Assembly: GCA_019415645.1 (NCBI GenBank)
Contig: DXYV01000009.1
Location: 1-42,984, forward strand
Length of the DNA: 42,984 bases
From: Clostridiales bacterium
GTDB lineage: Bacteria > Bacillota > Clostridia > Oscillospirales > Oscillospiraceae
Direction: 5' to 3'
Part shown: positions 8,026-15,269 of the stretch, in pieces
Layout: every line of letters begins with the position of its first letter
How positions within the stretch are numbered: the stretch's first letter is position 1
The notes under the pieces: generated by a model
What the model saw: the letters and a program-made list of their open reading frames with translations, nothing else
Database searches by the model: none
What the model was told of the DNA's origin: nothing
Position numbers and translations under genes: made by a program

Positions 8026-8102
8026 CCGCCCCCACCTCCCGCAGGCCATGGGCTTCCGGCCGCCCAAGGGGCAGCGGATGAGATATACTGCACTTCAGTC
8101 AC
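8022..8102 (-). CDS. 26-codon upstream ORF coupled to the recombinase
   Basis: GTG at 8102 follows a strong AAAAGGAGG ribosome binding site. The product starts VTEVQYISSAAPW and ends in a Gly run. Its TGA overlaps the recombinase ATG (GGATGA). The better ribosome binding site in the pair belongs to this short frame, so it may deliver ribosomes to the recombinase gene or act as a leader peptide. No family was recognised. Confidence 0.55.
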   Translation of the reverse strand: MTEVQYISSAAPWAAGSPWPAGGGGG

Positions 8103-8135
8103 GAATATTCCTCCTTTTGTGCAAAGAATAGGAAT

Positions 8136-8164
8136 ATTGTATCTTTTTGGGCTGGTTCCGAAAA
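8136..8164 (-). promoter_or_regulatory. Possible promoter of the micro-ORF/recombinase unit
   Basis: TACAAT (8136-8141, minus strand) is a good -10, but the hexamer 17 nt upstream (TTTTCG) is a poor -35. It lies just downstream of the terminator at 8159-8204, where a new transcription unit is expected. Confidence 0.35.
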
Positions 8165-8204
8165 GAAAAAGCTGTGCCGGGATGGACGAACCATCCCGGC
8201 ACAG
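8159..8204 (-). terminator. Strong minus-strand intrinsic terminator
   Basis: A perfect 14-bp stem (8172-8185 with 8191-8204, 5-nt loop) is followed on the minus strand by CTTTTTCTTTTC. It lies one base after the TGA (8206-8208) of the Arg/Glu-rich open frame, which is the best evidence that the minus strand is transcribed there. Confidence 0.88.
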
Positions 8205-8205
8205 G

Positions 8206-8688
8206 TCACATAATGTGGTCCTCGCAGCAGTTGTCCAGTACCCGCATCCCCATCTTTCCCGGCTTGGACACCGAAAATTCCGCGATAGAGCAGGGATCGA
8301 ACCGAGGCGTGATGCGCTTTTCCGGCTCCAGGCGGAAACAGGCCGCCTTGGGCGCGGCTTCGCTCGCCCTCGCTTCAGTCCATCCGCGCTGCTCACCACG
8401 GCTCGGACGCTTCTCGTTGTCATGCTCCAACGTCTCCGCGACGGCACACTGTTCGCCGCTTCGCAAGTCGCTGCTCGGGTCTGCGGCCCTGTGCTGCTCC
8501 TTGTCTGCACGCCTCACTGTGCGCCTGCTCCCGCCGTTTCCGCACTTCTGGCTGTCACGCCTCGCCTGCTCGCGACGCGCGGCTTCCCTCCGACTCGGGC
8601 TGGTCTGCGGGCCGCCCTGCGGCCCTTCGCTCGCCCTCGCTTCAGTCCATCCGCGCTGCTCGCGACGGCTCGGACGCTTCTCTTTCAT
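8206..8688 (-). CDS. Arg/Glu-rich open frame with internal repeats (doubtful gene)
   Basis: A 160-codon frame starting at ATG 8688 with GGGGTGA about 6 nt upstream. It ends directly before a strong terminator. The body is low-complexity, rich in Arg, Glu, Ser and Gln. It contains the same 19-residue stretch twice (KRPSRREQRGWTEARASE-like), coded by the 58-bp direct repeats whose 267-bp offset is a multiple of three. The last ~40 residues (AEFSVSKPGKMGMRVLDNCC region) look more protein-like. Either a short real gene has been extended by repeat DNA, or the whole frame is a product of GC-rich repeats. No family was recognised. Confidence 0.3.
   Translation of the reverse strand: MKEKRPSRREQRGWTEARASEGPQGGPQTSPSRREAARREQARRDSQKCGNGGSRRTVRRADKEQHRAADPSSDLRSGEQCAVAETLEHDNEKRPSRGEQRGWTEARASEAAPKAACFRLEPEKRITPRFDPCSIAEFSVSKPGKMGMRVLDNCCEDHIM
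8358..8415. repeat. 58-bp direct repeat, copy 1
   Basis: It matches 8625-8682 over 58 bp with two mismatches (CACCACG here, CGCGACG in copy 2). The copies lie in the same reading frame of the minus-strand open frame and enclose 209 bp of similarly biased sequence. Confidence 0.9.
8625..8682. repeat. 58-bp direct repeat, copy 2
   Basis: Second copy of the repeat at 8358-8415, offset by 267 bp. It lies at the 5' end of the minus-strand open frame, just inside its ATG. Confidence 0.9.
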
Positions 8689-8759
8689 CCAAATCACCCC
8701 GTTCTAGCATGCGCAGCAGTCGATTTCTTATGCGTTGCGCCAGATTTTGCCGATATTGC

Positions 8760-8788
8760 TTGACAAAGCTGCAAGTCCGTGATAGGAT
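8760..8788 (+). promoter_or_regulatory. Promoter of the lysine-riboswitch operon
   Basis: TTGACA (8760-8765) and TAGGAT (8783-8788), 17-nt spacing. It ends about 20 nt before the riboswitch aptamer, so transcription would begin directly into the RNA element. Confidence 0.8.
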
Positions 8789-8807
8789 ACCTGCAAACTG
8801 AACCGCT

Positions 8808-8974
8808 ATGATAGAGGCGCGGTTACGATTAGTACCGGACAAAAGGCGTGGGCCATGGCCGTCCGGGAAAGGCGTCGCCGCCGAAGGGAGCAGTGCTTGC
8901 CCGCGCGCTGCTTGCCTGGGCCGCAGCAGAAGATGCTGCGGACTGTCACAACGTTTTGTGAAGCGCTATCATGG
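8808..8974 (+). promoter_or_regulatory. Lysine riboswitch (L-box) aptamer
   Basis: The conserved L-box blocks occur in order: GATAGAGGCGC (8810-8820), AGTACC (8831-8836), GGGAAAGGC (8865-8873), GTCGCCGCCGAAGG (8874-8887), a GCTGCTTGCCTGG arm near 8907-8919 and GGACTGTCAC (8940-8949). The closing P1 stem is visible as ATGATAG (8808-8814) pairing with CTATCAT (8966-8972). By family, lysine binding stabilises P1. The alternative partner of the P1 3' strand is the 5' arm of the terminator at 9001-9035. This identifies the downstream ABC importer as lysine-repressed. Confidence 0.9.
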
Positions 8975-9000
8975 TCGCAGGGCGTTTTGCCTTTGTACTG

Positions 9001-9035
9001 CCATGAACGTGATCAGAACGGTTCATGGTTTTTTC
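9001..9035 (+). terminator. Riboswitch-controlled terminator
   Basis: CCATGAAC (9001-9008) pairs with GTTCATGG (9021-9028), followed by TTTTTTC. TCATGG of the P1 3' strand (8969-8974) can instead pair with CCATGA (9001-9006), which forms an antiterminator when lysine is absent. This is an off-switch logic: lysine bound, transcription stops. Confidence 0.85.
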
Positions 9036-9071
9036 TTTGCAAAAAATTCAGAAAGAAAGAGGTACAAAGCA

Positions 9072-9989
9072 ATGAAAAGAAGAACCCTGTCCCTGTTCCT
9101 GGCCGGCGCGCTGGCCCTGTCCCTGTCCGCCTGCGGCAACGGCGGCGACGCCGAAAGCACCCCCTCCGGCGCCCAGAGCTCCGGCTCCCCCGCCCCCTCG
9201 CAGTCCCAGTCCGCGGAGGGCACCGTGGCCTCCGGCGTGGAGGACGGCGTGCTCACCGTGGGTATGGAGTGCGCCTACGCCCCCTATAACTGGACCCAGA
9301 CCGACGATTCCAACGGCGCGGTGCCCATCAAGGACTCCAACGAGTACGCCAACGGCTACGATGTGATGATGGCCAAGGCCATCTGCGAGGCCAACGGCTG
9401 GGAGCTGGAGATCGTGCGCACCGACTGGGACTCCCTGGTGCCCGGCGTCCAGTCCGGCATCTATGACGCGGTCATCGCCGGCCAGTCCATGACCGAGGAG
9501 CGCTCCCAGCAGGTGGACTTTGCCGGCCCCTACTTCTACGCCTCCATTGTCTGCGTCACCAAGGCGGACAGCGCCTTTGCCGATGCCCAGGGCATCAGCG
9601 ACCTGTCTGGCGGCACCTGCACCGCGCAGATCGCCACCATTTGGTATACCTCCTGCCTGCCCCAGATCGAGGGCGCACAGATTCAGACCGCCGCGGAGAC
9701 CGCTCCCGCCATGCTGATGGCCCTGGAGACTGACACCGTGGACTTTATCTGCACCGATATGCCCACCGCCATGGGCGCTGTGGCCGCCTATCCGGATATG
9801 AAGATTCTGGACTTTACCGACTCGGACGACAACTTTGAGGTGGACGAGGGTGAGATCAACATCGGCATCTCCGTCATGAAGGGCAACACCGTGCTCCGGG
9901 ACGCCATCAACGCCGTTCTGGCGGACTACACTGCCGACGACTTCAACACCATGATGGACGAGGCCATTGCCATCCAGCCCATCGGCTAA
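9072..9989 (+). CDS. Lysine (cationic amino acid) ABC transporter substrate-binding lipoprotein
   Basis: A 305-residue extracellular binding protein. The signal peptide ends in the lipobox LSLSAC (Cys21), then a Ser/Pro/Gln-rich linker to about residue 55. The periplasmic-binding-protein type 3 fold follows: VGMECAYAPYNWTQ, YANGYDVMMAKAICE, LVPGVQSGIYDAVIAGQSMTEER (core shown), and TDMPTAMGAV. ATG 9072 was chosen over an earlier open-frame start because only it follows the terminator and gives a signal peptide. It heads the operon behind the lysine riboswitch, so lysine is the likely ligand. That ligand is inferred from the RNA, not from binding residues. Confidence 0.93.
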   Translation: MKRRTLSLFLAGALALSLSACGNGGDAESTPSGAQSSGSPAPSQSQSAEGTVASGVEDGVLTVGMECAYAPYNWTQTDDSNGAVPIKDSNEYANGYDVMMAKAICEANGWELEIVRTDWDSLVPGVQSGIYDAVIAGQSMTEERSQQVDFAGPYFYASIVCVTKADSAFADAQGISDLSGGTCTAQIATIWYTSCLPQIEGAQIQTAAETAPAMLMALETDTVDFICTDMPTAMGAVAAYPDMKILDFTDSDDNFEVDEGEINIGISVMKGNTVLRDAINAVLADYTADDFNTMMDEAIAIQPIG

Positions 9990-10009
9990 ACAAGACAAGC
10001 GGCGCGGGA

Positions 10010-10037
10010 AACGCGGGGAGAGGGCTCTCCCCGCGTT
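10010..10037 (+). promoter_or_regulatory. Intercistronic hairpin between binding-protein and permease genes
   Basis: AACGCGGGGAGAG (10010-10022) is complementary to CTCTCCCCGCGTT (10025-10037). There is no U-tract, so it is not a strong terminator. Such hairpins after a binding-protein gene commonly protect the upstream mRNA and give more binding protein than permease. That role is inferred. Confidence 0.6.
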
Positions 10038-10068
10038 CCGGCCTGCCTGGGAAAAGGAGTTTTGATTT

Positions 10069-10905
10069 ATGGAGCGATTTGCCCAGCTTTGGAGCGATAT
10101 GTGCTCGCTTTTGGCCGACTACGGGCCTTCCTACGGCAGAGGCATCCTGAACACCCTGATCCTGGCTCTGGTGTCCACGGTGATCGGCTGTATCATCGGT
10201 TTTCTGTGCGGGGTTCTGAACACCATCCCCTACGCCAAGACCGATCCCCTTCCCAAGCGGTTTTTCCTGAAGCTCATCCGGGTGATCGTCCGCATCTATG
10301 TGGAGATCTTCCGGGGCACGCCCATGGTGCTTCAGGCGGTGTTTATTTATTACGGTCTGCCCTACTTCACCAATAACACCATGCGGTTTGACAACATCTG
10401 GGTGGCGGCCATCCTGGTGGTGTCCATCAACACCGGCGCCTATATGGCCGAGTCGGTGCGGGGCGGCATCATCTCCATCGACCCCGGCCAGACCGAGGGC
10501 GCCAAGGCCATCGGCATGAACCACTGGCAGACCATGACCAGCGTGATTCTCCCCCAGGCCTTCCGCAATATCATTCCCCAGATCGGCAACAACTTCATCA
10601 TCAACGTGAAGGACACCTCCGTCATGTTCATCATCTCCTTCACGGAGTTCTTTGCCGTCCACCGGGCGGCGGTGGGAGCCACCTACCTCTACTTTCCCTC
10701 CGCGGCCATTGAGATGGTCGGCTACCTGACCATGACGCTCATTGCCTCCGCCATCCTGCGGCTGCTGGAGCGGGCGCTGGATGGGAACGGAAGCTACGAG
10801 CTGGTCAGCGAGGACGCCCTGACTCTGACCGCCGGGACCTACCGCCATCCCAAGAAGCCGGAGGACCTGGTCGAGCGCAATCTGGAAGAGGAGAGGGGGA
10901 AGTAA
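10069..10905 (+). CDS. Amino acid ABC transporter permease
   Basis: A 278-residue HisM/GlnP-type permease. It has an N-terminal span (NTLILALVSTVIGCIIGFL), the FRGTPMVLQAVFIYYGLP segment, and the EAA loop GAKAIGMNHWQTMTSVILPQ that docks on the ATPase. ATG 10069 follows AAAAGGAG. It lies between the binding-protein and ATPase genes, whose ATG starts one base after its stop. A single permease gene suggests a homodimeric channel. Confidence 0.93.
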   Translation: MERFAQLWSDMCSLLADYGPSYGRGILNTLILALVSTVIGCIIGFLCGVLNTIPYAKTDPLPKRFFLKLIRVIVRIYVEIFRGTPMVLQAVFIYYGLPYFTNNTMRFDNIWVAAILVVSINTGAYMAESVRGGIISIDPGQTEGAKAIGMNHWQTMTSVILPQAFRNIIPQIGNNFIINVKDTSVMFIISFTEFFAVHRAAVGATYLYFPSAAIEMVGYLTMTLIASAILRLLERALDGNGSYELVSEDALTLTAGTYRHPKKPEDLVERNLEEERGK

Positions 10906-10906
10906 T

Positions 10907-11647
10907 ATGTCCGGCGCGATCTTAGAGATTCACCACCTGTCCAAGGCCTTCGGCGCCAATGTGGTCCTCCGGGACATCGACTTCACCGTCTCCCCCGGCG
11001 ACGTGACCTCCATCATCGGCGCGTCCGGGTCGGGCAAGTCCACCCTGCTGCGCTGCATCAACCTGCTGGAGACGCCCACCAGCGGCGAGATCCTTTTCCA
11101 CGGCCAGAACGTGACCGGCCGCGGCGTGAAAGCCGCCGCCTACCGCACCAAGGTGGGCATGGTGTTCCAGTCCTTCAACCTGTTCAACAACATGACCGTG
11201 CTGCAAAACTGCATGGTAGGCCAGGAGAAGGTGCTGAAAAAGAGCAAGGAAGAGGCCCGCGCCAACGCCATGAAGTACCTGGAGCAGGTCGGTATGGCGC
11301 CCTACATCAACGCCAAGCCCCGCCAGATTTCCGGCGGCCAGAAGCAGCGGGTGGCCATCGCCCGCGCCCTGGCCATGGAGCCCGAGGTGCTGCTCTTCGA
11401 CGAACCCACCTCCGCCCTGGACCCCGAGATGGTGGGCGAGGTCCTCTCCGTCATGCGGGATCTGGCCCAGGAGGGTATGACCATGCTGGTGGTCACCCAC
11501 GAGATGGCCTTCGCCCGGGACGTGTCCAACCATGTGGTCTATATGGCCGACGGCGTCATCGCCGAACAGGGCGCGCCCCAGGAGCTGTTTGAACAGCCCA
11601 AAAATCAGCGTACCCGGGACTTCCTCTCCCGGTTCATGGCGCGGTAA
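10907..11647 (+). CDS. Amino acid ABC transporter ATP-binding protein
   Basis: A 246-residue polar amino acid ABC ATPase. Walker A is GASGSGKS (residues 38-45), Q-loop FQSFNLF, signature ISGGQKQRVAIARAL, Walker B LLFDEPTSALDPE and H-loop VVTHEMAFARD. It is third in the riboswitch-controlled operon and powers uptake. It ends before a bidirectional terminator. Confidence 0.95.
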   Translation: MSGAILEIHHLSKAFGANVVLRDIDFTVSPGDVTSIIGASGSGKSTLLRCINLLETPTSGEILFHGQNVTGRGVKAAAYRTKVGMVFQSFNLFNNMTVLQNCMVGQEKVLKKSKEEARANAMKYLEQVGMAPYINAKPRQISGGQKQRVAIARALAMEPEVLLFDEPTSALDPEMVGEVLSVMRDLAQEGMTMLVVTHEMAFARDVSNHVVYMADGVIAEQGAPQELFEQPKNQRTRDFLSRFMAR

Positions 11648-11711
11648 GGCAGACGCGCGGCCGTTCTCTCCCCGGATTCCGCCGTGGCGTGCGAAACTTC
11701 CAAAACAAAAG

Positions 11712-11757
11712 AACTCCCTCCTGACGCAGGCAACTCTGCGTCAGGAGGGAGTTTTGT
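11712..11757. terminator. Bidirectional terminator between importer and surface-protein genes
   Basis: A perfect 18-bp stem (11712-11729 with 11736-11753, 6-nt loop) is followed by TTTTG on plus and by TCTTTTGTTTTG on minus. It lies between the converging stops at 11647 and 11782. Confidence 0.9.
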
Positions 11758-11781
11758 GCTGATCTGGGGTTCGGCGGGCGC

Positions 11782-12801
11782 TTACCGCGTCTCCGCAGGG
11801 AGGGTGATGGTATAGCGGTCGCCGGTGGAGTCGTCGGCAAAAAACTCCCGATACACCAGTGTAAAGGATTCCTGCCCGGCGGGTACTTCAAACACCAGCA
11901 CGCCGGAGCGTACCCCGTTGATGTCCAGCTGGTATTCCGCGGGGAGCTGGTCCTCGGTCAGCGGGTCCTCCGCCAGGGCCTGGTGGGACCAGAGCTGGTC
12001 CGCCTGGGTGGTCACCGGCCAGGCGTAGGAATCCGTGTCCCGGTCCTCGCCCCAACGCACCTGAAAATCCACGTCGTACATGGTCAGGGGCGCTACCATG
12101 GTGTTCTGGAGGGAGAGACGCACCACCAGCAGTTCCTGACCGCGGGCGGGGGTGTAGCCGCCCAACGAGGAGCAGATGTAAACGTCAGACACCACAAAGT
12201 CGAAGAAATAGGTGTGCATCACGTCGCCCAGACCGCCCTGGTCGCCCCCCCGGACGTAAAAGCCTCCGTCGTCCGGGAAGCTGCCGGTGTCAACGGAGAT
12301 TCCGCTGGCGGCGCTCCAGTTCACCGCAAAGCCCAGAGCGTCGCCCAGGTCCCGCAGCTTGAAATAGGTATAGCCATTACCCTGAACGTCGGTCAGCGTG
12401 ATGGTATCCAGACGCACGGGTTCTCCATCGAGCTTGACGGCGCTGGTGCCGGGCCGGCAGGTCTGGTCGCCGGAGAAGGGGGCGGTCATCTCACTGCCGG
12501 TCCGGTCGGTGTAGGCCGCGCCAGTGGTCAGGGTAATGACCTTGTCCCGGCTGTCCCAGCCCACGTTGAACTGTGCCTCGGTTCCGCTGAGGGTATCGGC
12601 CACGTCGCGCAGCTGGAGATAGCTGGTCTCGCCGCCGTCGCTGTCCCGCAGGACGAAGCTGTGAAAGCGGACGGGTACGCCGTCCACGGTGATTTGTACC
12701 TGCTGCGCATAGGCAGTCTGTGCTCCGGACGCCGCTCCAGCCGGAAGCACCAGGCTGAACAGCAGCGCCAGCAGGAGGATTCCTGTGCTCAATCGTCGCA
12801 T
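11782..12801 (-). CDS. Secreted protein with copper-amine-oxidase-N-like repeats
   Basis: A 339-residue protein with a signal peptide (hydrophobic residues 5-20, cleavage near AGAA at 22-25). Two copies of a beta-rich module follow: one ~35-95 (ITVDGVPVRFHSFVLRD, then YLQLRDVADTLSG) and one ~120-175 (VKLDGEPVRLDTITL, then YFKLRDLGDALGF). This 'stalk' module is common in secreted Clostridial proteins and has no copper oxidase activity itself. The C-terminal ~150 residues resemble DUF4352-like extracellular domains. An AAGGAG site precedes ATG 12801. A promoter at 12993-13021 would give a ~185-nt leader with four hairpins. Confidence 0.8.
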   Translation of the reverse strand: MRRLSTGILLLALLFSLVLPAGAASGAQTAYAQQVQITVDGVPVRFHSFVLRDSDGGETSYLQLRDVADTLSGTEAQFNVGWDSRDKVITLTTGAAYTDRTGSEMTAPFSGDQTCRPGTSAVKLDGEPVRLDTITLTDVQGNGYTYFKLRDLGDALGFAVNWSAASGISVDTGSFPDDGGFYVRGGDQGGLGDVMHTYFFDFVVSDVYICSSLGGYTPARGQELLVVRLSLQNTMVAPLTMYDVDFQVRWGEDRDTDSYAWPVTTQADQLWSHQALAEDPLTEDQLPAEYQLDINGVRSGVLVFEVPAGQESFTLVYREFFADDSTGDRYTITLPAETR

Positions 12802-12846
12802 CTGAACTTCCGCTCCTTCCCGGACCGCTGAATGTCTTTGCGCTAT

Positions 12847-12982
12847 CTCTTGATGTGGTATGCCACATCAAGAGAGATACGCATTGAAACAATGACTGAA
12901 TTTCATCAAAGCGGCTCAAAAAGCCGTTTTGATGAAATTGCGCGGCAACCGCCGCGCGAATAAACCGCATTGCGGTTTATTC
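12847..12982 (-). promoter_or_regulatory. Cluster of four consecutive hairpins in a predicted 5' leader
   Basis: Four inverted repeats follow each other with almost no gaps: 12847-12858/12863-12874 (12 bp, 4-nt loop); 12899-12916/12922-12939 (18 bp with one G-T); 12940-12946/12951-12957 (GCGCGGC, 7 bp); 12958-12969/12971-12982 (12 bp, tight centre). They lie between a good minus-strand promoter and the start of the surface-protein gene, so they would be transcribed. No known riboswitch was recognised. A structured leader, a small RNA or a nested repeat element are all possible. Confidence 0.7.
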
Positions 12983-12992
12983 GTCAGATATT

Positions 12993-13021
12993 ATTTTAGC
13001 GAAGGGCGGCACGATTTGCAA
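12993..13021 (-). promoter_or_regulatory. Promoter of the hairpin leader and surface-protein gene
   Basis: On the minus strand, TTGCAA (13016-13021) and TAAAAT (12993-12998) are spaced by 17 nt. The start site would be near 12986, directly at the outer edge of the fourth hairpin. Confidence 0.7.
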
Positions 13022-13084
13022 CGGATGGACAGGCGATTTTGCAAAATGTAATACAACTGTAATGTTGGAGGGGCCGGAGACGCA

Positions 13085-13124
13085 GCAAGGGGCCTGCCTG
13101 GTGTAAACCAGGCAGGCCCCTTGC
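13085..13124 (-). terminator. Hairpin downstream of the V-ATPase operon
   Basis: A perfect 17-bp stem (13085-13101 with 13108-13124, 6-nt loop) lies about 38 nt after the stop of the last V-ATPase gene. Neither side has a clear U-tract, so it may be a weak terminator or an mRNA-stabilising end. Confidence 0.55.
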
Positions 13125-13161
13125 ATGGGTTCGGTCCGCGGCGCGGGCCGAAGGAAGAACC

Positions 13162-13875
13162 TTATACCTCCCCGCCCGTCTCGGGGGAACCGCCAAAGGC
13201 CCGTATGGCCTCGGCATCCCGGGCACGCTGCTCCTCGATGGACTGCTGGAGCAGCATATCCTTCACCTTCATCAGGCGGGTGGTGGTGGCGCGGTCATTC
13301 TCGTCCAGCTTCATGGAGATATAGCGGATGCTCTCCTGGGTGTTGGGGATCATCACATACTCCAGCGCGTTGACCCGGCGGCGGGTCTTTTCGATCTCCT
13401 CCGCCAGCATCTGGGCGGTCTTTTCGATCTGCGCCAGCTGGAGCATCCGCTGGAACACCCGCCCCAGAGCGGCCACCGCGTCGTCCAGTTCGCCGGAGGT
13501 GGCGGCGAAGCCGTAGGGGAAAATGTCGCTGTCCGAGTCGGTCTTGGTCTTGTAGTGGTAGACCGGCACGTTGACCGACATGATGTTGCGGAAGGTCATA
13601 TCCAGTTCCACAGACTGCTTGGGATAGAGCAGCGCCTGCTCCAGGGCCGGGCCGCTCATGAGGGCGGCGGCCACGGTGAAGGAGTCGTGTACCTGCATCA
13701 GTTCCTCCTCCACCTGCTCCCGCAGGACGCGCACCTCCCGCACGATGTCCAGGAACTGCTTCATCAGCTCGTCGCGCTTGTCTTTGAGCAGCTTATGCCC
13801 CCGCTGGGCGGTCTTGAGCTTTCCCTTGAGCCGGGTCAGCTCCATTCGGGTGGGGTTTACAACGGTGTTTGCCAT
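13162..13875 (-). CDS. ntpD: V-type ATPase subunit D
   Basis: A 237-residue subunit D, the central rotor shaft of the V1 part. The N-terminus (VNPTRMELTRLKGKLKTA) and C-terminal region (KTRRRVNALEYVMIPN) are the typical coiled-coil halves, with a shorter globular middle. The protein is somewhat longer than the usual ~210, mainly by a charged C-terminal tail. It is the last gene of the operon, 14 bp after subunit B. Confidence 0.95.
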   Translation of the reverse strand: MANTVVNPTRMELTRLKGKLKTAQRGHKLLKDKRDELMKQFLDIVREVRVLREQVEEELMQVHDSFTVAAALMSGPALEQALLYPKQSVELDMTFRNIMSVNVPVYHYKTKTDSDSDIFPYGFAATSGELDDAVAALGRVFQRMLQLAQIEKTAQMLAEEIEKTRRRVNALEYVMIPNTQESIRYISMKLDENDRATTTRLMKVKDMLLQQSIEEQRARDAEAIRAFGGSPETGGEV

Positions 13876-13889
13876 TCAAAACCCCTCCT

Positions 13890-15269
13890 TTAATCCTTCT
13901 TGGGCAGATATTTGTCGATATACTCCTGGCGGATTCGTTTCAGCTCCGACGTGGGCAGAATGGACAGCAGCTCCCAGCCCAGATTCAGGGTCTCCTCGAT
14001 GGTGCGGTTGTTGTCGTAGCCCTGATTGACGTAGCGCTTTTCAAACTCGTCGGCGAATTTGGCGTAGAGCAGGTCGGTGGGGGTCAGGGCCGCCTCGCCC
14101 AGGATGGAGGCCAGCTCCTTGTTGTCCTTACCGGTGGAGTAGGCCGCGAAGAGCTGGTTCATGGTGTCGGCGTGGTCCTCCCGGGTCTTGCCCTTGCCGA
14201 TGCCCTTGTCCTTCAGACGGGACAGGGAGGGCAGCACATCCACGGGGGGATTGATGCCCTTGCGGTACAGCTCGCGGGAGAGGATGATCTGACCCTCGGT
14301 GATATAGCCGGTCAGGTCGGGAATGGGGTGGGTCTTGTCGTCCTCGGGCATGGTGAGAATGGGGATCATGGTGATGGAACCTTTCTTGCCCAGCTGGCGG
14401 CCGGCCCGCTCGTACATCTGGGCCAGGTCGGTATAGAGGTAGCCGGGGAAGCCGCGGCGTCCGGGGACCTCCTTCTTGGCCGCGGAGACCTCACGCAGGG
14501 CCTCGGCGTAGTTGGTGATGTCGGTCAGGATGACCAGTACGTGCATATCCTTCTCAAAGGCCAGATACTCTGCCGCGGTCAGCGCCATGCGGGGGGTGGA
14601 GATGCGCTCGACGGCGGGGTCGTTGGCCAGGTTGGAGAAGAGTACCGTCCGGTCGATGGCGCCGGTGCGGCGGAACTCCTGCACGAAGAACTCGGATTCC
14701 TCGAAGGTGATGCCGATGGCGGCGAACACCACGGCGAAGTTGGAGCCGTCGTCCCCCAGCACCTTGGCCTGACGGGCGATCTGCGCCGCCAGATTGGCGT
14801 GGGGCAGGCCGGAGCCGGAGAAAATGGGCAGCTTCTGGCCGCGGACCAGGGTGTTCAGACCGTCAATGGTGGACACGCCGGTCTGGATGAACTCGTTGGG
14901 GTAGTCCCGGGCGGCGGGATTCATGGGCAGGCCGTTGATGTCCCGGTACTCCTCCGCCAGAATTTCCGGACCGCCGTCGATGGGCTGGCCCATGCCGTTG
15001 AACACCCGGCCCAGCATATCGGCGGATACGCCCAGCTGAAGGGGGTGACCCAGGAAGCGGACCTTGGACTGGGCCAGGTTGATTCCGGCGGCGGACTCGA
15101 ACAGCTGGACCACGGCGGTGTCGCCATTGACCTCCAGCACCTTGCCCCGGCGGATTCCGCCGTCGGGGAGCTCGACCTCCACCAGCTCGTCGTAGGTGAC
15201 GTTCTGCACCATACGCACCATCATCAGCGGAGAGGCGATCTCCTGAATGGTTTTATACTCGCGAATCAT
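13890..15269 (-). CDS. ntpB: V-type ATPase subunit B
   Basis: A 459-residue non-catalytic nucleotide-binding subunit of V1. It has the degenerate P-loop region (LPIFSGSGLPHANLAAQIAR, without a GKT) and the conserved blocks GRVFNGMGQPIDGGP and PGRRGFPGYLYTDLAQMYER. Its ATG shares one base with the subunit A stop (TGATG), so A and B are translationally coupled in line with their 3:3 stoichiometry. Confidence 0.97.
   Translation of the reverse strand: MIREYKTIQEIASPLMMVRMVQNVTYDELVEVELPDGGIRRGKVLEVNGDTAVVQLFESAAGINLAQSKVRFLGHPLQLGVSADMLGRVFNGMGQPIDGGPEILAEEYRDINGLPMNPAARDYPNEFIQTGVSTIDGLNTLVRGQKLPIFSGSGLPHANLAAQIARQAKVLGDDGSNFAVVFAAIGITFEESEFFVQEFRRTGAIDRTVLFSNLANDPAVERISTPRMALTAAEYLAFEKDMHVLVILTDITNYAEALREVSAAKKEVPGRRGFPGYLYTDLAQMYERAGRQLGKKGSITMIPILTMPEDDKTHPIPDLTGYITEGQIILSRELYRKGINPPVDVLPSLSRLKDKGIGKGKTREDHADTMNQLFAAYSTGKDNKELASILGEAALTPTDLLYAKFADEFEKRYVNQGYDNNRTIEETLNLGWELLSILPTSELKRIRQEYIDKYLPKKD

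Noticed and set aside
8358..8682. Possible CRISPR or tandem-array interpretation of the 58-bp repeats
   Set aside because: Only two copies, far too long a spacer (209 bp) and the repeat is continuous with a reading frame; no cas genes in the window.
7372..8763. 463-codon plus-strand open frame across the recombinase locus
   Set aside because: The opposite strand encodes a complete serine recombinase with catalytic motifs; the plus frame has no motif and runs through a terminator hairpin and repeats.
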